Shown here in pieces: positions 1 through 9,054 of a stretch of DNA of 64,000 nt. Where the stretch lies: NCBI GenBank assembly GCA_022822405.1, contig JAJEBT010000007.1:53042-117041 (forward strand). The letters run 5' to 3'. The notes below the pieces were generated by a model that searched no databases, was not told the origin of the DNA, and was given only the letters and a program-made list of their open reading frames with translations. Made by a program: the position numbers and the translations under genes. Origin of the DNA: Alphaproteobacteria bacterium (GTDB taxonomy: Bacteria > Pseudomonadota > Alphaproteobacteria > MPNO01 > UBA830). The stretch's first letter is position 1, and each line of letters begins with the position of its first letter.

Positions 1-210
1 CATCAGGTGGACGTCGAAGGTGAGGTCGCTGCAGGGCCGAAGCGCACCTATCACGGCGGGGCCTATCGTGAGGTTGGGCACGAAATGCCCGTCCATGACG
101 TCGATATGGATGTAGTCGGCGCCGGCGGCCGTCACCGCGCGCACCTCCTCGCCCAGCGCGGCGAAATCGGCTGCAAGGATGGACGGTGCGATGCGGGGCG
201 GCTGTTTCAC
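1..210 (-). CDS. rpe: Ribulose-phosphate 3-epimerase (N-terminal part, runs off the window)
   Basis: The 70 visible codons match the first TIM-barrel strands of ribulose-5-phosphate 3-epimerase, which interconverts ribulose-5-P and xylulose-5-P in the pentose phosphate and Calvin pathways. Visible family signatures are [10 protein letters not shown] near the N-terminus (substrate-binding Ser), [12 protein letters not shown] (metal-ligand His and catalytic Asp) and FDVHLM at the edge. It is partial: the rest of the gene lies before base 1. The start is a GTG at 208-210; an in-frame GTG three codons upstream (217-219) is equally possible and no strong ribosome-binding site decides between them. 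It follows rsmB on the same strand, with a gap of about 270 bases. Confidence 0.93.
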   Translation of the reverse strand, partial: MKQPPRIAPSILAADFAALGEEVRAVTAAGADYIHIDVMDGHFVPNLTIGPAVIGALRPCSDLTFDVHLM

Positions 211-300
211 GGTCTTCACGATCGATCCGGATGGCTTGGTGGTCGCCGTTTCGCATCGGCAGGAGGCCGGACGAAGCGGCCCAAAGAGTTTTTAGGTATC

Positions 301-324
301 AGCTTGCCGCCGCGCCGGCAAGCT
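301..324. repeat. 9-bp inverted repeat in the rsmB-rpe gap
   Basis: AGCTTGCCG and its exact complement are separated by 6 bases, in the 271-base gap between the end of rsmB and the start of rpe. No T-tract follows on either strand, so it is not a standard intrinsic terminator. It could still shape the 3' end of the rsmB transcript. The rest of the gap (211-481) holds short GC-rich hairpins and no supportable gene. Confidence 0.35.
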
Positions 325-481
325 CGGGGAAAAGACCCTCCCGAATCTTGGACATTCCCGTGCCCGGCGCCTGAAGGCGCTCCCCGCTGCGCGGGCATAC
401 CGAAACGCCGTACCGAAAAACCCTTCGCGAGCTCGTTCTGCATCGACAACGGATGCCGGGAAACTGCACTCGGGGGACGGG

Positions 482-1777
482 CTACGCCGCCTTCCTGAGC
501 CGGCTGACGAAGAAACCGTCCATCCCCCCGCGATCCGCGATGTCGCTCGGCAGGGTCCGGACGTCCCCGGCATCCGAGATCCGGACCGGGAGCCCTTCAA
601 GCTCGGCGCGACCGACCGGATCGCGCCCGAGGCCGGCGCCCTCGCCAAAGGCCGCCTCCACGATCCTGCTGCCCTCCTCCACCTCGAGCGAACAGACGCT
701 GTAGACGACGATGCCGCCCGGCGCGGCAAGCGCCGATGCCGCCCCGAGAAGGCGCGCCTGGATTCGGGCAAGGCGTTCGACCTCCGCGCGCGTCCGGACA
801 AGCGGTATGTCGGGATGGCGCCGGATGGTCCCGGTCGCGCTGCAGGGCGCATCGACGAGCACGGCGTCGAACGGGTGCGGCACCGTCCAGTCGGTGGCGT
901 CCGCCGCCACGAGCTGCGCCGACAGCCCGAGCCTTGCAAGGTTCTCCGCGACAAGCTGCAGCCGCTCTGGCGACATGTCGACCGCCGTCACGTCGAAACC
1001 GGCGGCAGCCAGTTGTGCCGTCTTTCCGCCGGGCGCCGCGCACATGTCCAGAACCCGCGCGCCCGGGGCGACGTTTCGCGCCAGCAGCCGCGCGGGCAGC
1101 GTGGCAGCGACATCCTGGACCCACCAGGCGCCGTCCGCGTAACCGTCCAGTTCCGAAACCGTTCCGCCGCTCCGGATCCGGACAGAATCCGCCCAGAGAT
1201 GCTCGCCCCCGAGCCGCTCTGCCCAGACCGCCGGATCCCTCCTGACCGTCAGATCGAGTGGAGGGGGTGCCAGGTGGGCGGCCGCGATCTCCGCCGCGGC
1301 GTCGTCCCCGTAGGCTGCCGTCCACGACCGGCGCAGCCAGTCCGGCACGTTGAGCGACGGTGGATGGCGGGCGAGCAGCCGGTCGCGATCCCCGCGCGCT
1401 ATACGCCGCAGGACGGCATTCACGACCCCGGAGAACTTCTCCGGGCCGTGGCGGCGCGCCAGCGCTACCGAGGTGTCGACGGCGGCATGCGTCCGGGTGT
1501 CGAGAAACAGGAGCTGGCAGAGGCCGAGGCGCAACGCCATGCGGGCGCCCTCCCCGGATCGCGGCAGCGGCCGGTCGAGGCAGGACCCGATGATCGAATC
1601 GATCTGCCCGAGCCGGCGCAGCACGGTCGCCGCCAGATTGCGCGCGAAGGCGCGGTCGCGGGCGTCGAGCCGGGCGAGCCGCGATTCCGTCCGCAACACG
1701 TCATCGAGGATGCTGCCGCCGGAAAGCACCTGTCCCAGCACGGCCGCCGCTGCCTCCCGAGGCGCAAGGCCGGTCAT
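482..1777 (-). CDS. rsmB: 16S rRNA (cytosine-967-C5)-methyltransferase, RsmB/Sun family
   Basis: A 431-residue protein of the RsmB (Fmu/Sun) family, which methylates C967 of 16S rRNA using S-adenosylmethionine. The N-terminal ~130 residues form the NusB-like RNA-binding domain. The Rossmann methyltransferase domain follows, with the SAM-binding motif DMCAAPGGKT at about 244-253. The two cysteines of m5C chemistry sit in PCSATG (about 311-316, the nucleophile-release pair typical of motif IV) and SVCS (about 360-363, motif VI). Length is normal for the family (about 430). It is the last gene before rpe on this strand and is separated by 113 bases from the molybdenum hydroxylase genes upstream. 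Assignment to the family is firm; the exact target base is inferred from the family. Confidence 0.93.
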   Translation of the reverse strand: MTGLAPREAAAAVLGQVLSGGSILDDVLRTESRLARLDARDRAFARNLAATVLRRLGQIDSIIGSCLDRPLPRSGEGARMALRLGLCQLLFLDTRTHAAVDTSVALARRHGPEKFSGVVNAVLRRIARGDRDRLLARHPPSLNVPDWLRRSWTAAYGDDAAAEIAAAHLAPPPLDLTVRRDPAVWAERLGGEHLWADSVRIRSGGTVSELDGYADGAWWVQDVAATLPARLLARNVAPGARVLDMCAAPGGKTAQLAAAGFDVTAVDMSPERLQLVAENLARLGLSAQLVAADATDWTVPHPFDAVLVDAPCSATGTIRRHPDIPLVRTRAEVERLARIQARLLGAASALAAPGGIVVYSVCSLEVEEGSRIVEAAFGEGAGLGRDPVGRAELEGLPVRISDAGDVRTLPSDIADRGGMDGFFVSRLRKAA

Positions 1778-1890
1778 CGGCCGGCCCGGCCGGACATGGC
1801 CGCCGCGGCATCGGGGAGCGTCATGCGGGCGGTCGCTTCATCGCGGGAGGGGTGCACCACCGGCGGGCGGCCGTGGCGCGGCGGGATCCG

Positions 1891-4269
1891 TCACCGCGCC
1901 TCTTCCACCAGCCTGAAAATGCGCTCCGGCGTTGCAGGGACCGTCGTGATTTCGATGCCGAGCGGAGCCAGCGCATCCGACACGGCGTTCGCGATGCAGG
2001 CCGGCGCGCCGATGGTTCCGCCTTCCCCGAGGCCGCGGAATCCGCCGATCGTGCCTGGCAGTTCAGCCTCGACATGCACGACATCGATGTCCGGGACCTC
2101 GACCGCGGACGGTACGACGTAATCGACGAGGCTGGCGGTCAGAAGCTGGCCGTCGCCGTCATGGACCACCTCCTCCATGAGCGCCACGCCCAGGCCCTGC
2201 GCCACGCCGCCATGGGCCTGGCCATCCGCGATCAGGGGATTGATGACGCGGCCGCAATCCTCGACGACGACGTAACGCCTGACGGTCACGGCATAGGTCC
2301 CGGGGTCGATTTCGACGAGGCACATGTGGGTCGCCGAGGTCGTGGTGCCGAAGAACGGATCGTAGACGCGGGTCGCCTCGAGATTGTCGATCTCGTCGCG
2401 CATCTCCTTGGGCACGCGGCCCATCTCGGAATAGAGGGCGCGCGCGAGGTCACTGATCTTCATCGACCGGTCGGTGCCCTTGACCCAGACATTGCCATCC
2501 CCGGTCTCGATGTCCTCCTCGCTGGCCTCGAGGAGATGGCCGGCGACGCGTATGATCTTCTCGCGCACGGTCTGGGCCGCCAGCGTCCCCGCCCCGGCCC
2601 CGAACACCGCCGCGCGGCTCGCATAGGTACCCGTGGTGTGGCTCACGGCAGCGGTGTCGCCGAGCACGACATCGACGTCCTCGACCCTGACGCCCAGCGT
2701 CTCGGCAATGACCTGCGCAAGCGTCGTTTCCATGCCCTGGCCCTGGCTCGTGAGCCCGAAGCTCGCGGTCACCGCCCCCGTCGAATCCACGGCGACCGTC
2801 GCGGTCTCCGTGCCGGTATTGATCGGCATCCCGGGCGCGACCGCAATGCGCGAGCCGACACCCGTGAGCTCGGCATAGCAGGCAACGCCTATGCCCATCC
2901 ATCGGCCGGCGGCGCGCGCCTCGTCGCACTCCCGGCGCAGCGCATCGTAGCCGATATCGTCCGACGCCCGCTGCAGGCAGGCCTGGAACGCTGCCCGGTC
3001 CCACACCAGCCCGGATGGCGCCTTGTAGGGAAACTCGTCGTCGTTGACGAGATTGCGCCGGCGGATCTCCACCGCATCCATGCCGGCCTTGCGCGCGGCC
3101 ATGTCGATCAGCCGCTCCATCACGAAGGCCGAGATCGGACGGCCGACGCCGCGAAAGGCGGCGCCCAGAGTCTTGTTCGTGGCGACCGAACGCACGCGCG
3201 CGGCATAATTGGCTATCCGGTACGGCCCGGGCAGGAAGCTGACGACCTGCACCGGCTCCATCGACGCCGTCCAGGGATAGATCGAATAGGCGCCGATATC
3301 CCCGACGACATCCGCTTTCAGGCCGAGGATCGCCCCGTCGGCGTCGAGCGCGATTTCCGCCCTGACGATCTCGTCGAAGGCGTGGCCCGTCGTCATCAGG
3401 TCCTCCATGCGGTCGCTCACCCACTTGACCGGGCGGCCGAGGTCGCGGGCGGCCGCGCAGACGACGATTTCCTCGGAATAGAGCGACGTCTTGGCCCCGA
3501 ACCCGCCGCCGACATCGGGAGCGATGACGCGGACGCGCGGCCCCGGAAGATCGAAGAGCTCGCAGAGCTTGTCGCGGACGATGCCTGGAATCTGGGTCGT
3601 GCAGTGAAGCGTCAGCGCCCGCGTTCCGCGCTCGACCTCGGCGACCGCGGCCCGAGCCTCGATCGTCATCGGCGTCGTCCGCGTGAAATGGAACCGCGCC
3701 CCGGCCACCGTATGCGCGGACGCGAATGCCGCCTCGACGTCGCCGCGGTCGAAGCCGCGTTCGGCAAGGACGTTGGACTCGAGGTCGTCGTGGATCTTCA
3801 ACGCCCCTTCCGCAGCCGACCGTTCGGGATCGACGAGCGCGGGCAGCGGCTCGAAATCGATCTCCACCAGCGCCGCCGCATCCTCCGCGAGGTAACGACT
3901 CTCGGCGACGACGGCGACCACCGCCTCGCCGACATAGCGCACCTTGCCGACGGCGACAGGCGGGATGAACGTCGCCTGGTAGTTCTTCATCCGCGATGTC
4001 GCGCGGTAGGGCCGGACGAGCCGGCCGATGTCCTCGCCCGTGTAGACGGCGACCACGCCGGGACTCGCCGCGGCCGCGGAAACGTCGATGCCGCGGATCC
4101 TGGCATGAGCGTGATCGCTCCGCCGGAAGGCGACATGCAGCATGCCGTGGCGCTTGATGTCGGCAACGTAGTTGCCTACGCCGGCAAGGAGGCGCGGATC
4201 CTCCTTCCGCGCCACCCGCGCGCCGACGAACTGGGGCCGGGACAGCGCCAGCGCATCGGGACCGGTCAT
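1891..4269 (-). CDS. Molybdenum hydroxylase large subunit (CoxL/xanthine dehydrogenase family)
   Basis: A 792-residue Mo-molybdopterin-cytosine-dinucleotide subunit. The ORF track extends it to 963 residues by reading into the preceding gene. The real start is the ATG at 4267-4269, which overlaps the small-subunit stop as ATGA. Visible features are the family N-terminus (VGARVARKEDPRLLAG), the molybdopterin loop GGGFGAK at about 254-260, and the catalytic glutamate in GLGEGG at about 746-751. The loop that carries AYxCSFR in true CO dehydrogenase reads GAAFRGVGRP here (about 369-378), so CO is not the likely substrate; an aldehyde, heteroaromatic or other organic substrate is more probable. 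It is the last gene of the VOC-CoxM-CoxS-CoxL unit. Confidence 0.9.
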   Translation of the reverse strand: MTGPDALALSRPQFVGARVARKEDPRLLAGVGNYVADIKRHGMLHVAFRRSDHAHARIRGIDVSAAAASPGVVAVYTGEDIGRLVRPYRATSRMKNYQATFIPPVAVGKVRYVGEAVVAVVAESRYLAEDAAALVEIDFEPLPALVDPERSAAEGALKIHDDLESNVLAERGFDRGDVEAAFASAHTVAGARFHFTRTTPMTIEARAAVAEVERGTRALTLHCTTQIPGIVRDKLCELFDLPGPRVRVIAPDVGGGFGAKTSLYSEEIVVCAAARDLGRPVKWVSDRMEDLMTTGHAFDEIVRAEIALDADGAILGLKADVVGDIGAYSIYPWTASMEPVQVVSFLPGPYRIANYAARVRSVATNKTLGAAFRGVGRPISAFVMERLIDMAARKAGMDAVEIRRRNLVNDDEFPYKAPSGLVWDRAAFQACLQRASDDIGYDALRRECDEARAAGRWMGIGVACYAELTGVGSRIAVAPGMPINTGTETATVAVDSTGAVTASFGLTSQGQGMETTLAQVIAETLGVRVEDVDVVLGDTAAVSHTTGTYASRAAVFGAGAGTLAAQTVREKIIRVAGHLLEASEEDIETGDGNVWVKGTDRSMKISDLARALYSEMGRVPKEMRDEIDNLEATRVYDPFFGTTTSATHMCLVEIDPGTYAVTVRRYVVVEDCGRVINPLIADGQAHGGVAQGLGVALMEEVVHDGDGQLLTASLVDYVVPSAVEVPDIDVVHVEAELPGTIGGFRGLGEGGTIGAPACIANAVSDALAPLGIEITTVPATPERIFRLVEEAR

Positions 4270-4745
4270 TGTCCGTTCCTCCGGTCGGCGACCTCGCGGA
4301 TCGCGGCGACGATGTTCTGGTAGCCGGTGCAGCGGCAAATGTTGCCCGAGATACCGTCGCGGATCTCGTCGTCGGTAGCCAGCGGATACTTGCGCAGAAG
4401 ATCGGTCGCGGTCATGAGCATGCCCGGCGTGCAGTAGCCGCACTGGAGCGCGTGATGGGCACGGAACGCCTGCTGGAGATCGTTGAGCGAATCGACGCTG
4501 CCCAGGCTCTCCACGGTCTCGACCTCGGCGCCATCGGCCTGTACGGCAAGGGTCAGGCAGGATCGCGCGCTGTCGCCGTCCATCAGCACCGTGCAGGCAC
4601 CGCAGACGCCGTGTTCGCAGCCGACATGGGTTCCCGTGAGGTCGATATCCTCGCGGAGGAAGTCGACCAGGAGCAGGCGCGGCTCGATCTCGCGGACATG
4701 GCGGGCGCCGTTGACGGTTATCGTGACCGGAACCTTGTCGACCAT
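4266..4745 (-). CDS. Molybdenum hydroxylase small subunit, 2x[2Fe-2S] (CoxS-like)
   Basis: About 159 residues, the usual size for the iron-sulfur subunit of xanthine-dehydrogenase-type hydroxylases; it passes electrons from the Mo site to FAD. The plant-ferredoxin cluster has Cys at about 43, 48, 51 and 63 (GCEHGVCGAC...C). The second all-helical cluster has Cys at about 102, 105, 137 and 139 (CGYC...CRC). The ATG at 4743-4745 was chosen because it overlaps the CoxM stop as TGATG and lies 7 bases from a strong GGAGGAGG. A GTG one codon upstream (4748) is the ORF-track start. Both ends overlap neighbours, which indicates translational coupling in one operon. Confidence 0.92.
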   Translation of the reverse strand: MVDKVPVTITVNGARHVREIEPRLLLVDFLREDIDLTGTHVGCEHGVCGACTVLMDGDSARSCLTLAVQADGAEVETVESLGSVDSLNDLQQAFRAHHALQCGYCTPGMLMTATDLLRKYPLATDDEIRDGISGNICRCTGYQNIVAAIREVADRRNGQ

Positions 4746-5620
4746 CACCGGGCCTCCTCCCGCGCCCGCGCGACGGCGGCATCCAGGGTGCGGCGCACCA
4801 CGACCCCGGCCAGGTGGCGTCTGTAATCCGCGGAACCGTGAAGATCGTTCATCGGCTCCACGGCATCCCGGGCCGCGGCCGCGGCCGCGTCGAGGGCGTC
4901 CGCATCGGGACTGTTCCCGACGAGCAGCGCCTCCGCCACGGTCGCGCGAAGCGGCGTGTCATGAACCCCCATCAGCGCGATCCGCGCCTCGGACACCGCA
5001 CCGTTCTCGAGCGCGAGCACGCAACCGGCGCCGGCGATCGCGAAGTCGCCGCGGCGCCGGGCCACTTCGTCGAACCCCCAGCCCGCACCCGGCGGCAGGC
5101 CGGGAAGGACGACCGACGTGACCATCTCGCTGTCCTCGAGGGCGTTCACGAGGGGGGCGACGAAGAAATCGCGCGCCGTCAGCGCCCGTCCGCCCGACGG
5201 GCCCGCGATCTCGATCGTCGCGTCGAGGAGAAGCGACATCGCCGGAAGCTCGGCTGCGGGATCGGCGTGCGACAGGCTGCCGCCGATGGTGCCGCGGTTG
5301 CGGATCGCGAGATGGGCGACATGCTGCATCGCGGCGGCGAGCACCGGAAAGCGCCCGCGGACCGCGTCCGCCGTCTCGATTCTGTGATGGCGTGTGAGTG
5401 CGCCGATGCGGAGGCCGTCCCCGGACTCCTCGATGCCGTCGAGGCCGCCGACCTGGTTGATGTCGACGAACAGGTCGGCGTCGACCAGCCGGAAATTGAG
5501 CATCGGAATGAGACTCTGGCCGCCGGCGAGGATCTTCGCCCTGCCGCCGGCGCTCGCGAGAGCCGCCGTCGCGTCATCGATCCCGGTGGCGCGGACGTAG
5601 TTGAAGGGCGCAGGTTTCAT
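4745..5620 (-). CDS. Molybdenum hydroxylase FAD-binding medium subunit (CoxM-like)
   Basis: 291 residues, typical of the FAD subunit of CoxLMS-type enzymes. The PCMH-type FAD-binding motifs are clear: AGGQSLIPMLNFRL at about 32-45 and TIGGSLSHADPAAEL at about 111-125. The N-terminus (MKPAPFNYVRA) and the C-terminal CO-dehydrogenase flavoprotein domain are both present, so the gene looks complete. It hands electrons from the small subunit to an acceptor that cannot be named from sequence. It lies 27 bases after the VOC gene and overlaps the small subunit by TGATG. The M-S-L gene order is the usual one for these three-subunit enzymes. Confidence 0.9.
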   Translation of the reverse strand: MKPAPFNYVRATGIDDATAALASAGGRAKILAGGQSLIPMLNFRLVDADLFVDINQVGGLDGIEESGDGLRIGALTRHHRIETADAVRGRFPVLAAAMQHVAHLAIRNRGTIGGSLSHADPAAELPAMSLLLDATIEIAGPSGGRALTARDFFVAPLVNALEDSEMVTSVVLPGLPPGAGWGFDEVARRRGDFAIAGAGCVLALENGAVSEARIALMGVHDTPLRATVAEALLVGNSPDADALDAAAAAARDAVEPMNDLHGSADYRRHLAGVVVRRTLDAAVARAREEAR

Positions 5621-5647
5621 GTCGGACGGAAGCTGTAGGTCTCGGTG

Positions 5648-6586
5648 TCAGCCGCGCTGGATGCCGTCATAGAGGAGCGCTTCGCCCATGCCTTCGGCAA
5701 GGCACCATTCGGCGAAGTTCTCGGGCTTCGATTCCCAGGTCGCGGCCTCCCAGTCGTCGTCAACCACGTCGGAATCGAAATCGTACTCCGCCGCGCCCCC
5801 CGAAGGGTTGTGGAAATACCAGAAATAGCACGACGAGATCGGGTGACGGCCCGGGCCGAGCATGGTCTTCCAGCCCTGCCGGGTCATGTTGTTGCCGCCA
5901 CCGAACAGATCGTGGATCGTGCCGACCTCGAAGGCGACATGGTGGAAGCCGCGCTTGCCGCCCCCGGGATTGAGCAGAAACAGGTTGTGGTGGTGGTGCG
6001 CCGCACTGCACCGCGTGAAATAGCCGCGCCCGGGATACATGTCGGTGACCCTGAAGCCGAGGCGGTCGACATAGAACTCCTTGTGGGCCTCGAGCTCGTC
6101 GGTCACATAGACGACGTGCGAGACCTCGAGTGGCCGCGCACGGTCGACTCTCGGCGCGCGCCGGTTCACGCGCGTCGCCCGGCCGGGCACGTTGACGTCC
6201 TGCTCGGGCGCCGCGACCGGCCGATTCCTGGTGACGCGGAAGGCGAGGCCGAAGCCTAGCGGATCGGTAGTCCGGATGCCGCCTTCGGCGTCACGCCGCA
6301 CCTCGTGATCCGGAGACAGGGCGTCCTCCAGCGCATCGATATCTGCGGCGGCTTGCACCCCGAACGTGACCTCGCGCAGGGTGGCGTCGACATCGGCGCC
6401 GACGGGCGGAGGAAGATCGGGATCATCGGCCGAACGCAGTTCTATCGTGGCGCCGTTGGCGGCGCACCAAGCGGCATGGCCGCTCCCGCCACCGTCAGGC
6501 TCCAGCCCGAAATCGGTCCAGAAACGGGACGCCGCGTCACGATCGCGCACACCATAGATCAGCTTGTCCACGCCCGTGTGATTCAT
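5648..6586 (-). CDS. VOC-superfamily protein (glyoxalase/extradiol dioxygenase fold)
   Basis: 312 residues with two vicinal-oxygen-chelate modules. The first starts at residue 1 (DKLIYGVRDRDAASRFW). The second starts at about 155 (LEVSHVVYVTDELEAHKEFY) and carries candidate metal ligands: His in SHVVYV, a His-rich AAHHHH stretch, HHVAFEV, and a late Glu in AAEYDF. This is the layout of type I extradiol dioxygenases and related lyases/isomerases, but the substrate is not readable. It is the first gene of the unit with the CoxMSL hydroxylase (27-base gap, same strand). That suggests a shared oxidative pathway, perhaps hydroxylation of a ring followed by cleavage. Family firm, reaction open. Confidence 0.8.
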   Translation of the reverse strand: MNHTGVDKLIYGVRDRDAASRFWTDFGLEPDGGGSGHAAWCAANGATIELRSADDPDLPPPVGADVDATLREVTFGVQAAADIDALEDALSPDHEVRRDAEGGIRTTDPLGFGLAFRVTRNRPVAAPEQDVNVPGRATRVNRRAPRVDRARPLEVSHVVYVTDELEAHKEFYVDRLGFRVTDMYPGRGYFTRCSAAHHHHNLFLLNPGGGKRGFHHVAFEVGTIHDLFGGGNNMTRQGWKTMLGPGRHPISSCYFWYFHNPSGGAAEYDFDSDVVDDDWEAATWESKPENFAEWCLAEGMGEALLYDGIQRG

Positions 6587-6664
6587 TGCGCCCCTCCCAG
6601 CAATTCCGACGCCGCAGACTAGCGCTTCGGAGCGTGATGTAAAGGTGGCGGCGTCCGCCGCTCC

Positions 6665-8221
6665 CTAGCCGAGCGCAGCGACGGCGGCGAGCACCAGGAT
6701 CGCGACCACAACCCGGGCAGGCCACGCGCGTCCCGGCGCAGTCCGGTTCGCAGCCGGCTCCACGGGCGCGCTACCCTCCTGCCTGCGCGCGGCGGCGTCC
6801 GCCGCCGATCTCTCGAGCTCCTTCAGGACCTGCGGAAACCGCTCGAGAGCATCGAGCAACCCGTCCGCGGCCTCGCGCAGGCGGGCTTCGGCCCCGTCAC
6901 CCGAGCGCACCCACGATTCGACGAGCGGCCGCGCCAGCTCCCACATGTTGAGGCCCGGGCAGAGGCCGCGCCCGACGCCTTCGGCGACCAGCATGGTCTT
7001 CTGGAGAAGCAGGAGTTGGGGCTGGGTCTGCATGTCGAAACGCCGCGTCACCGCGAACAGCTGGGCGAGCAGGCGGGCCAGCGAGATCTCGCCGAGCGGC
7101 AGGCCAAGAATGGGCTCCGCGATCGAGCGCGCCGCCTGTGCGAATTCCGCCGGCGAGTGGTGCGGCGGCACGTAGCCGGCGCGCAGGTGCGCGCGCGCCA
7201 CCCGGTCGTAGTCGCCGGTCAGGAAACCGTGCAGCATGTCGGCAAGATACCGGCGCGACGCGAGGTCGAGGCGGCCCATGATGCCGAAATCCACGGCATG
7301 AACGACGCCGTCTTCGTCGACGAACAGGTTGCCCGGGTGCAGATCGGCGTGGAAGAAGCCGTCTCGGAACACCTGCAGGAAGAAGACCCGGGCAAGGCTG
7401 GCCACGACCTCCCCGGGGTCGACGCCGTTGCCGTCCTCTCCGCCGATGCGGTCGATCGGGATCCCGTCCACCCAGCGCATCGTGAGCACGCGGCGGCCCG
7501 TGCGCTGCCAGTCGACCTCCGGCACGGAAAAATACGCCTCGTCGGCGAAGTTGACGCGGAGCTCGTCGGCCGCCGCCCCCTCGAGCCGGAGGTCCATCTC
7601 CATCTCGACCGAGCGCGCGATCGTCTCCACGGCGTCGGCGGGCCGCAGGCGCCGGAACCGCGGCAGGCGCCGCTCGATCAGGCGGGCGGCCCATCGCGCA
7701 AGGCCGAGGTCGCGCGCGAACGCATCCTCGATCTCCGGGCGCAGCACCTTCACCGCGACCTCCACGCCCTCCGTGGTGGTTGCGCGATGGACCTGGGCGA
7801 TGGACGCGGCGGCAACCGCCTCGTCCTCGAATTCGGAAAACAGCTCGTCGAGCGGCTGTTCGAACTCGCGCTCGATGGCGGTCCGGACCTCGCCGCCGCC
7901 GATCGACGGCATGTCGTCCTGGAGCGTCGCGAGGTCGTCGGCCATCTCCTCGCCGACCAGGTCGGGACGAACCGAGAGGGCCTGGCCGATCTTGACGAAG
8001 GCGGGCCCTAGCGCGATCAGCGCCGTCCGCAGCCGCTCGCCGCGGCGCATGCCGGCGACCGCGCGGCTCGGCGGCGCCAGCAGCAGCCAGCCGGCGGCGC
8101 GGACGGGAAGGCGCGGGGCGCCGAAGCGTTCGAGAACGAAGGCCGCATCGTGCCGCGCAAGCACGCGGAACACGGTCACGGCCCGCCTAAGGTGTCGCAT
8201 GCCCTGCAATGCCGCCGTCAT
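6665..8221 (-). CDS. ubiB: UbiB-family ABC1 atypical kinase, ubiquinone biosynthesis
   Basis: 518 residues, normal for UbiB, an atypical protein-kinase-like ATPase needed for ubiquinone synthesis at the inner membrane. The ABC1 hallmark KxGQ appears as KIGQALSVRPDL at about 77-88. It is followed by the Ala-rich loop (AAASIAQVHRA), the invariant Lys in VAVKVLRP, the catalytic-loop equivalent FFHADLHPGNLF and the metal-binding VDFGIMGRL. A C-terminal hydrophobic segment (ARVVVAILVLAAVAAL) fits the membrane anchor of the family. It starts 25 bases after ubiE on the same strand, the standard ubiE-ubiB arrangement in alphaproteobacteria. An in-frame ATG at residue 8 is an alternative start. Confidence 0.93.
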   Translation of the reverse strand: MTAALQGMRHLRRAVTVFRVLARHDAAFVLERFGAPRLPVRAAGWLLLAPPSRAVAGMRRGERLRTALIALGPAFVKIGQALSVRPDLVGEEMADDLATLQDDMPSIGGGEVRTAIEREFEQPLDELFSEFEDEAVAAASIAQVHRATTTEGVEVAVKVLRPEIEDAFARDLGLARWAARLIERRLPRFRRLRPADAVETIARSVEMEMDLRLEGAAADELRVNFADEAYFSVPEVDWQRTGRRVLTMRWVDGIPIDRIGGEDGNGVDPGEVVASLARVFFLQVFRDGFFHADLHPGNLFVDEDGVVHAVDFGIMGRLDLASRRYLADMLHGFLTGDYDRVARAHLRAGYVPPHHSPAEFAQAARSIAEPILGLPLGEISLARLLAQLFAVTRRFDMQTQPQLLLLQKTMLVAEGVGRGLCPGLNMWELARPLVESWVRSGDGAEARLREAADGLLDALERFPQVLKELERSAADAAARRQEGSAPVEPAANRTAPGRAWPARVVVAILVLAAVAALG

Positions 8222-8246
8222 GCCGAACCGCCATGCTCCGGCCGGC

Positions 8247-9008
8247 CTAGTCGACGCGCCAGGCGGAGTGGATGCGGACGATCCCGCCGCTCAGCGAAAG
8301 GTGGGTGACATTGCCGAAGCCCGCCTCGCCGATCTCGGCGGCCAGCTGGTCGGGGCCCGGAAACGCCCGGATGCTCTCCGCAAGATAGCGGTAGGCGTCG
8401 CTGTCTCCGGCGATCAGGCCGCCGAGCCGCGGAAGCGCGTGGAAGGACCAAGCGTCATAGAAAGGCCGGAGCAGCGGCAGCACGGCGGGGCTGAACTCGA
8501 GGCACAGGAAATGGCCGCCGGGGACGAGAACGCGCCGCATCTCCGCCAGCGCCGCCGGCCGCCGCGCGACATTGCGCAGTCCGAACGCGATCGTGCAGAC
8601 ATCGGCGCAGGAGTCGCGGACGGGCAGGGCCTGCGCATCCCCGCAGATCTGGGGCAGAGGTTCGAGGATGCCGCGGTCGAGGCGGCGGTCGAGACCGGCC
8701 TGCAGCATCTTCTCGTTGACGTCGCAGACGATCGCCTCACCGCCGCCGCGGGCGAGAAAGGCTGCAGCGATGTCGCCGGTGCCGCCCGCCACGTCGACGA
8801 GGCGCATGCCGGGGCGCGGGGCGATCCGGGCGACCAGGGTCGACTTCCACAGCCGGTGGAGGCCGCCCGACATCAGGTCGTTCATCAGATCGTAACGACC
8901 CGCAACGCTGTCGAAGACGCGGCCGACGAGGCCGCCATGCTCGGACTCCGCCACCCGCCGGAACCCGAAAGCAACGCCATCGTCGTCGCGATCGGTGGAA
9001 AGGCTCAT
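8247..9008 (-). CDS. ubiE: Demethylmenaquinone/ubiquinone C-methyltransferase UbiE
   Basis: 253 residues, matching UbiE, the SAM-dependent C-methyltransferase of ubiquinone (and menaquinone) biosynthesis. Visible signatures are VFDSVAGRYDLMNDLMSGGLHRLWK near 31-55, motif I VDVAGGTGD at about 71-79, and the family-diagnostic FGLRNV, LEFS and YRYLAESI segments toward the C-terminus. It is the first gene of a ubiE-ubiB unit and is divergent from mutM with only 46 bases between the two starts, so promoters for both must share that short space. No defect is visible. Confidence 0.95.
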   Translation of the reverse strand: MSLSTDRDDDGVAFGFRRVAESEHGGLVGRVFDSVAGRYDLMNDLMSGGLHRLWKSTLVARIAPRPGMRLVDVAGGTGDIAAAFLARGGGEAIVCDVNEKMLQAGLDRRLDRGILEPLPQICGDAQALPVRDSCADVCTIAFGLRNVARRPAALAEMRRVLVPGGHFLCLEFSPAVLPLLRPFYDAWSFHALPRLGGLIAGDSDAYRYLAESIRAFPGPDQLAAEIGEAGFGNVTHLSLSGGIVRIHSAWRVD

Positions 9009-9054
9009 GGCGCGGAAGATAGCGCAGAGCCGCCGTTGCGGCTAGGCTGGCGCC

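Noticed and set aside
1852-4323. 823-residue plus-strand ORF opposite CoxL
   Set aside because: Antisense shadow in GC-rich DNA: no family motifs, Arg/His/Asp-rich, while the minus strand has a full CoxL with all motifs. The same applies to 815-2122, 7329-10097, 15627-17903, 27900-29522 and 37134-40013.
1891-5620. Aerobic CO dehydrogenase
   Set aside because: CoxL lacks the AYxCSFR loop that carries the Cu-binding Cys; only the fold and gene order match.
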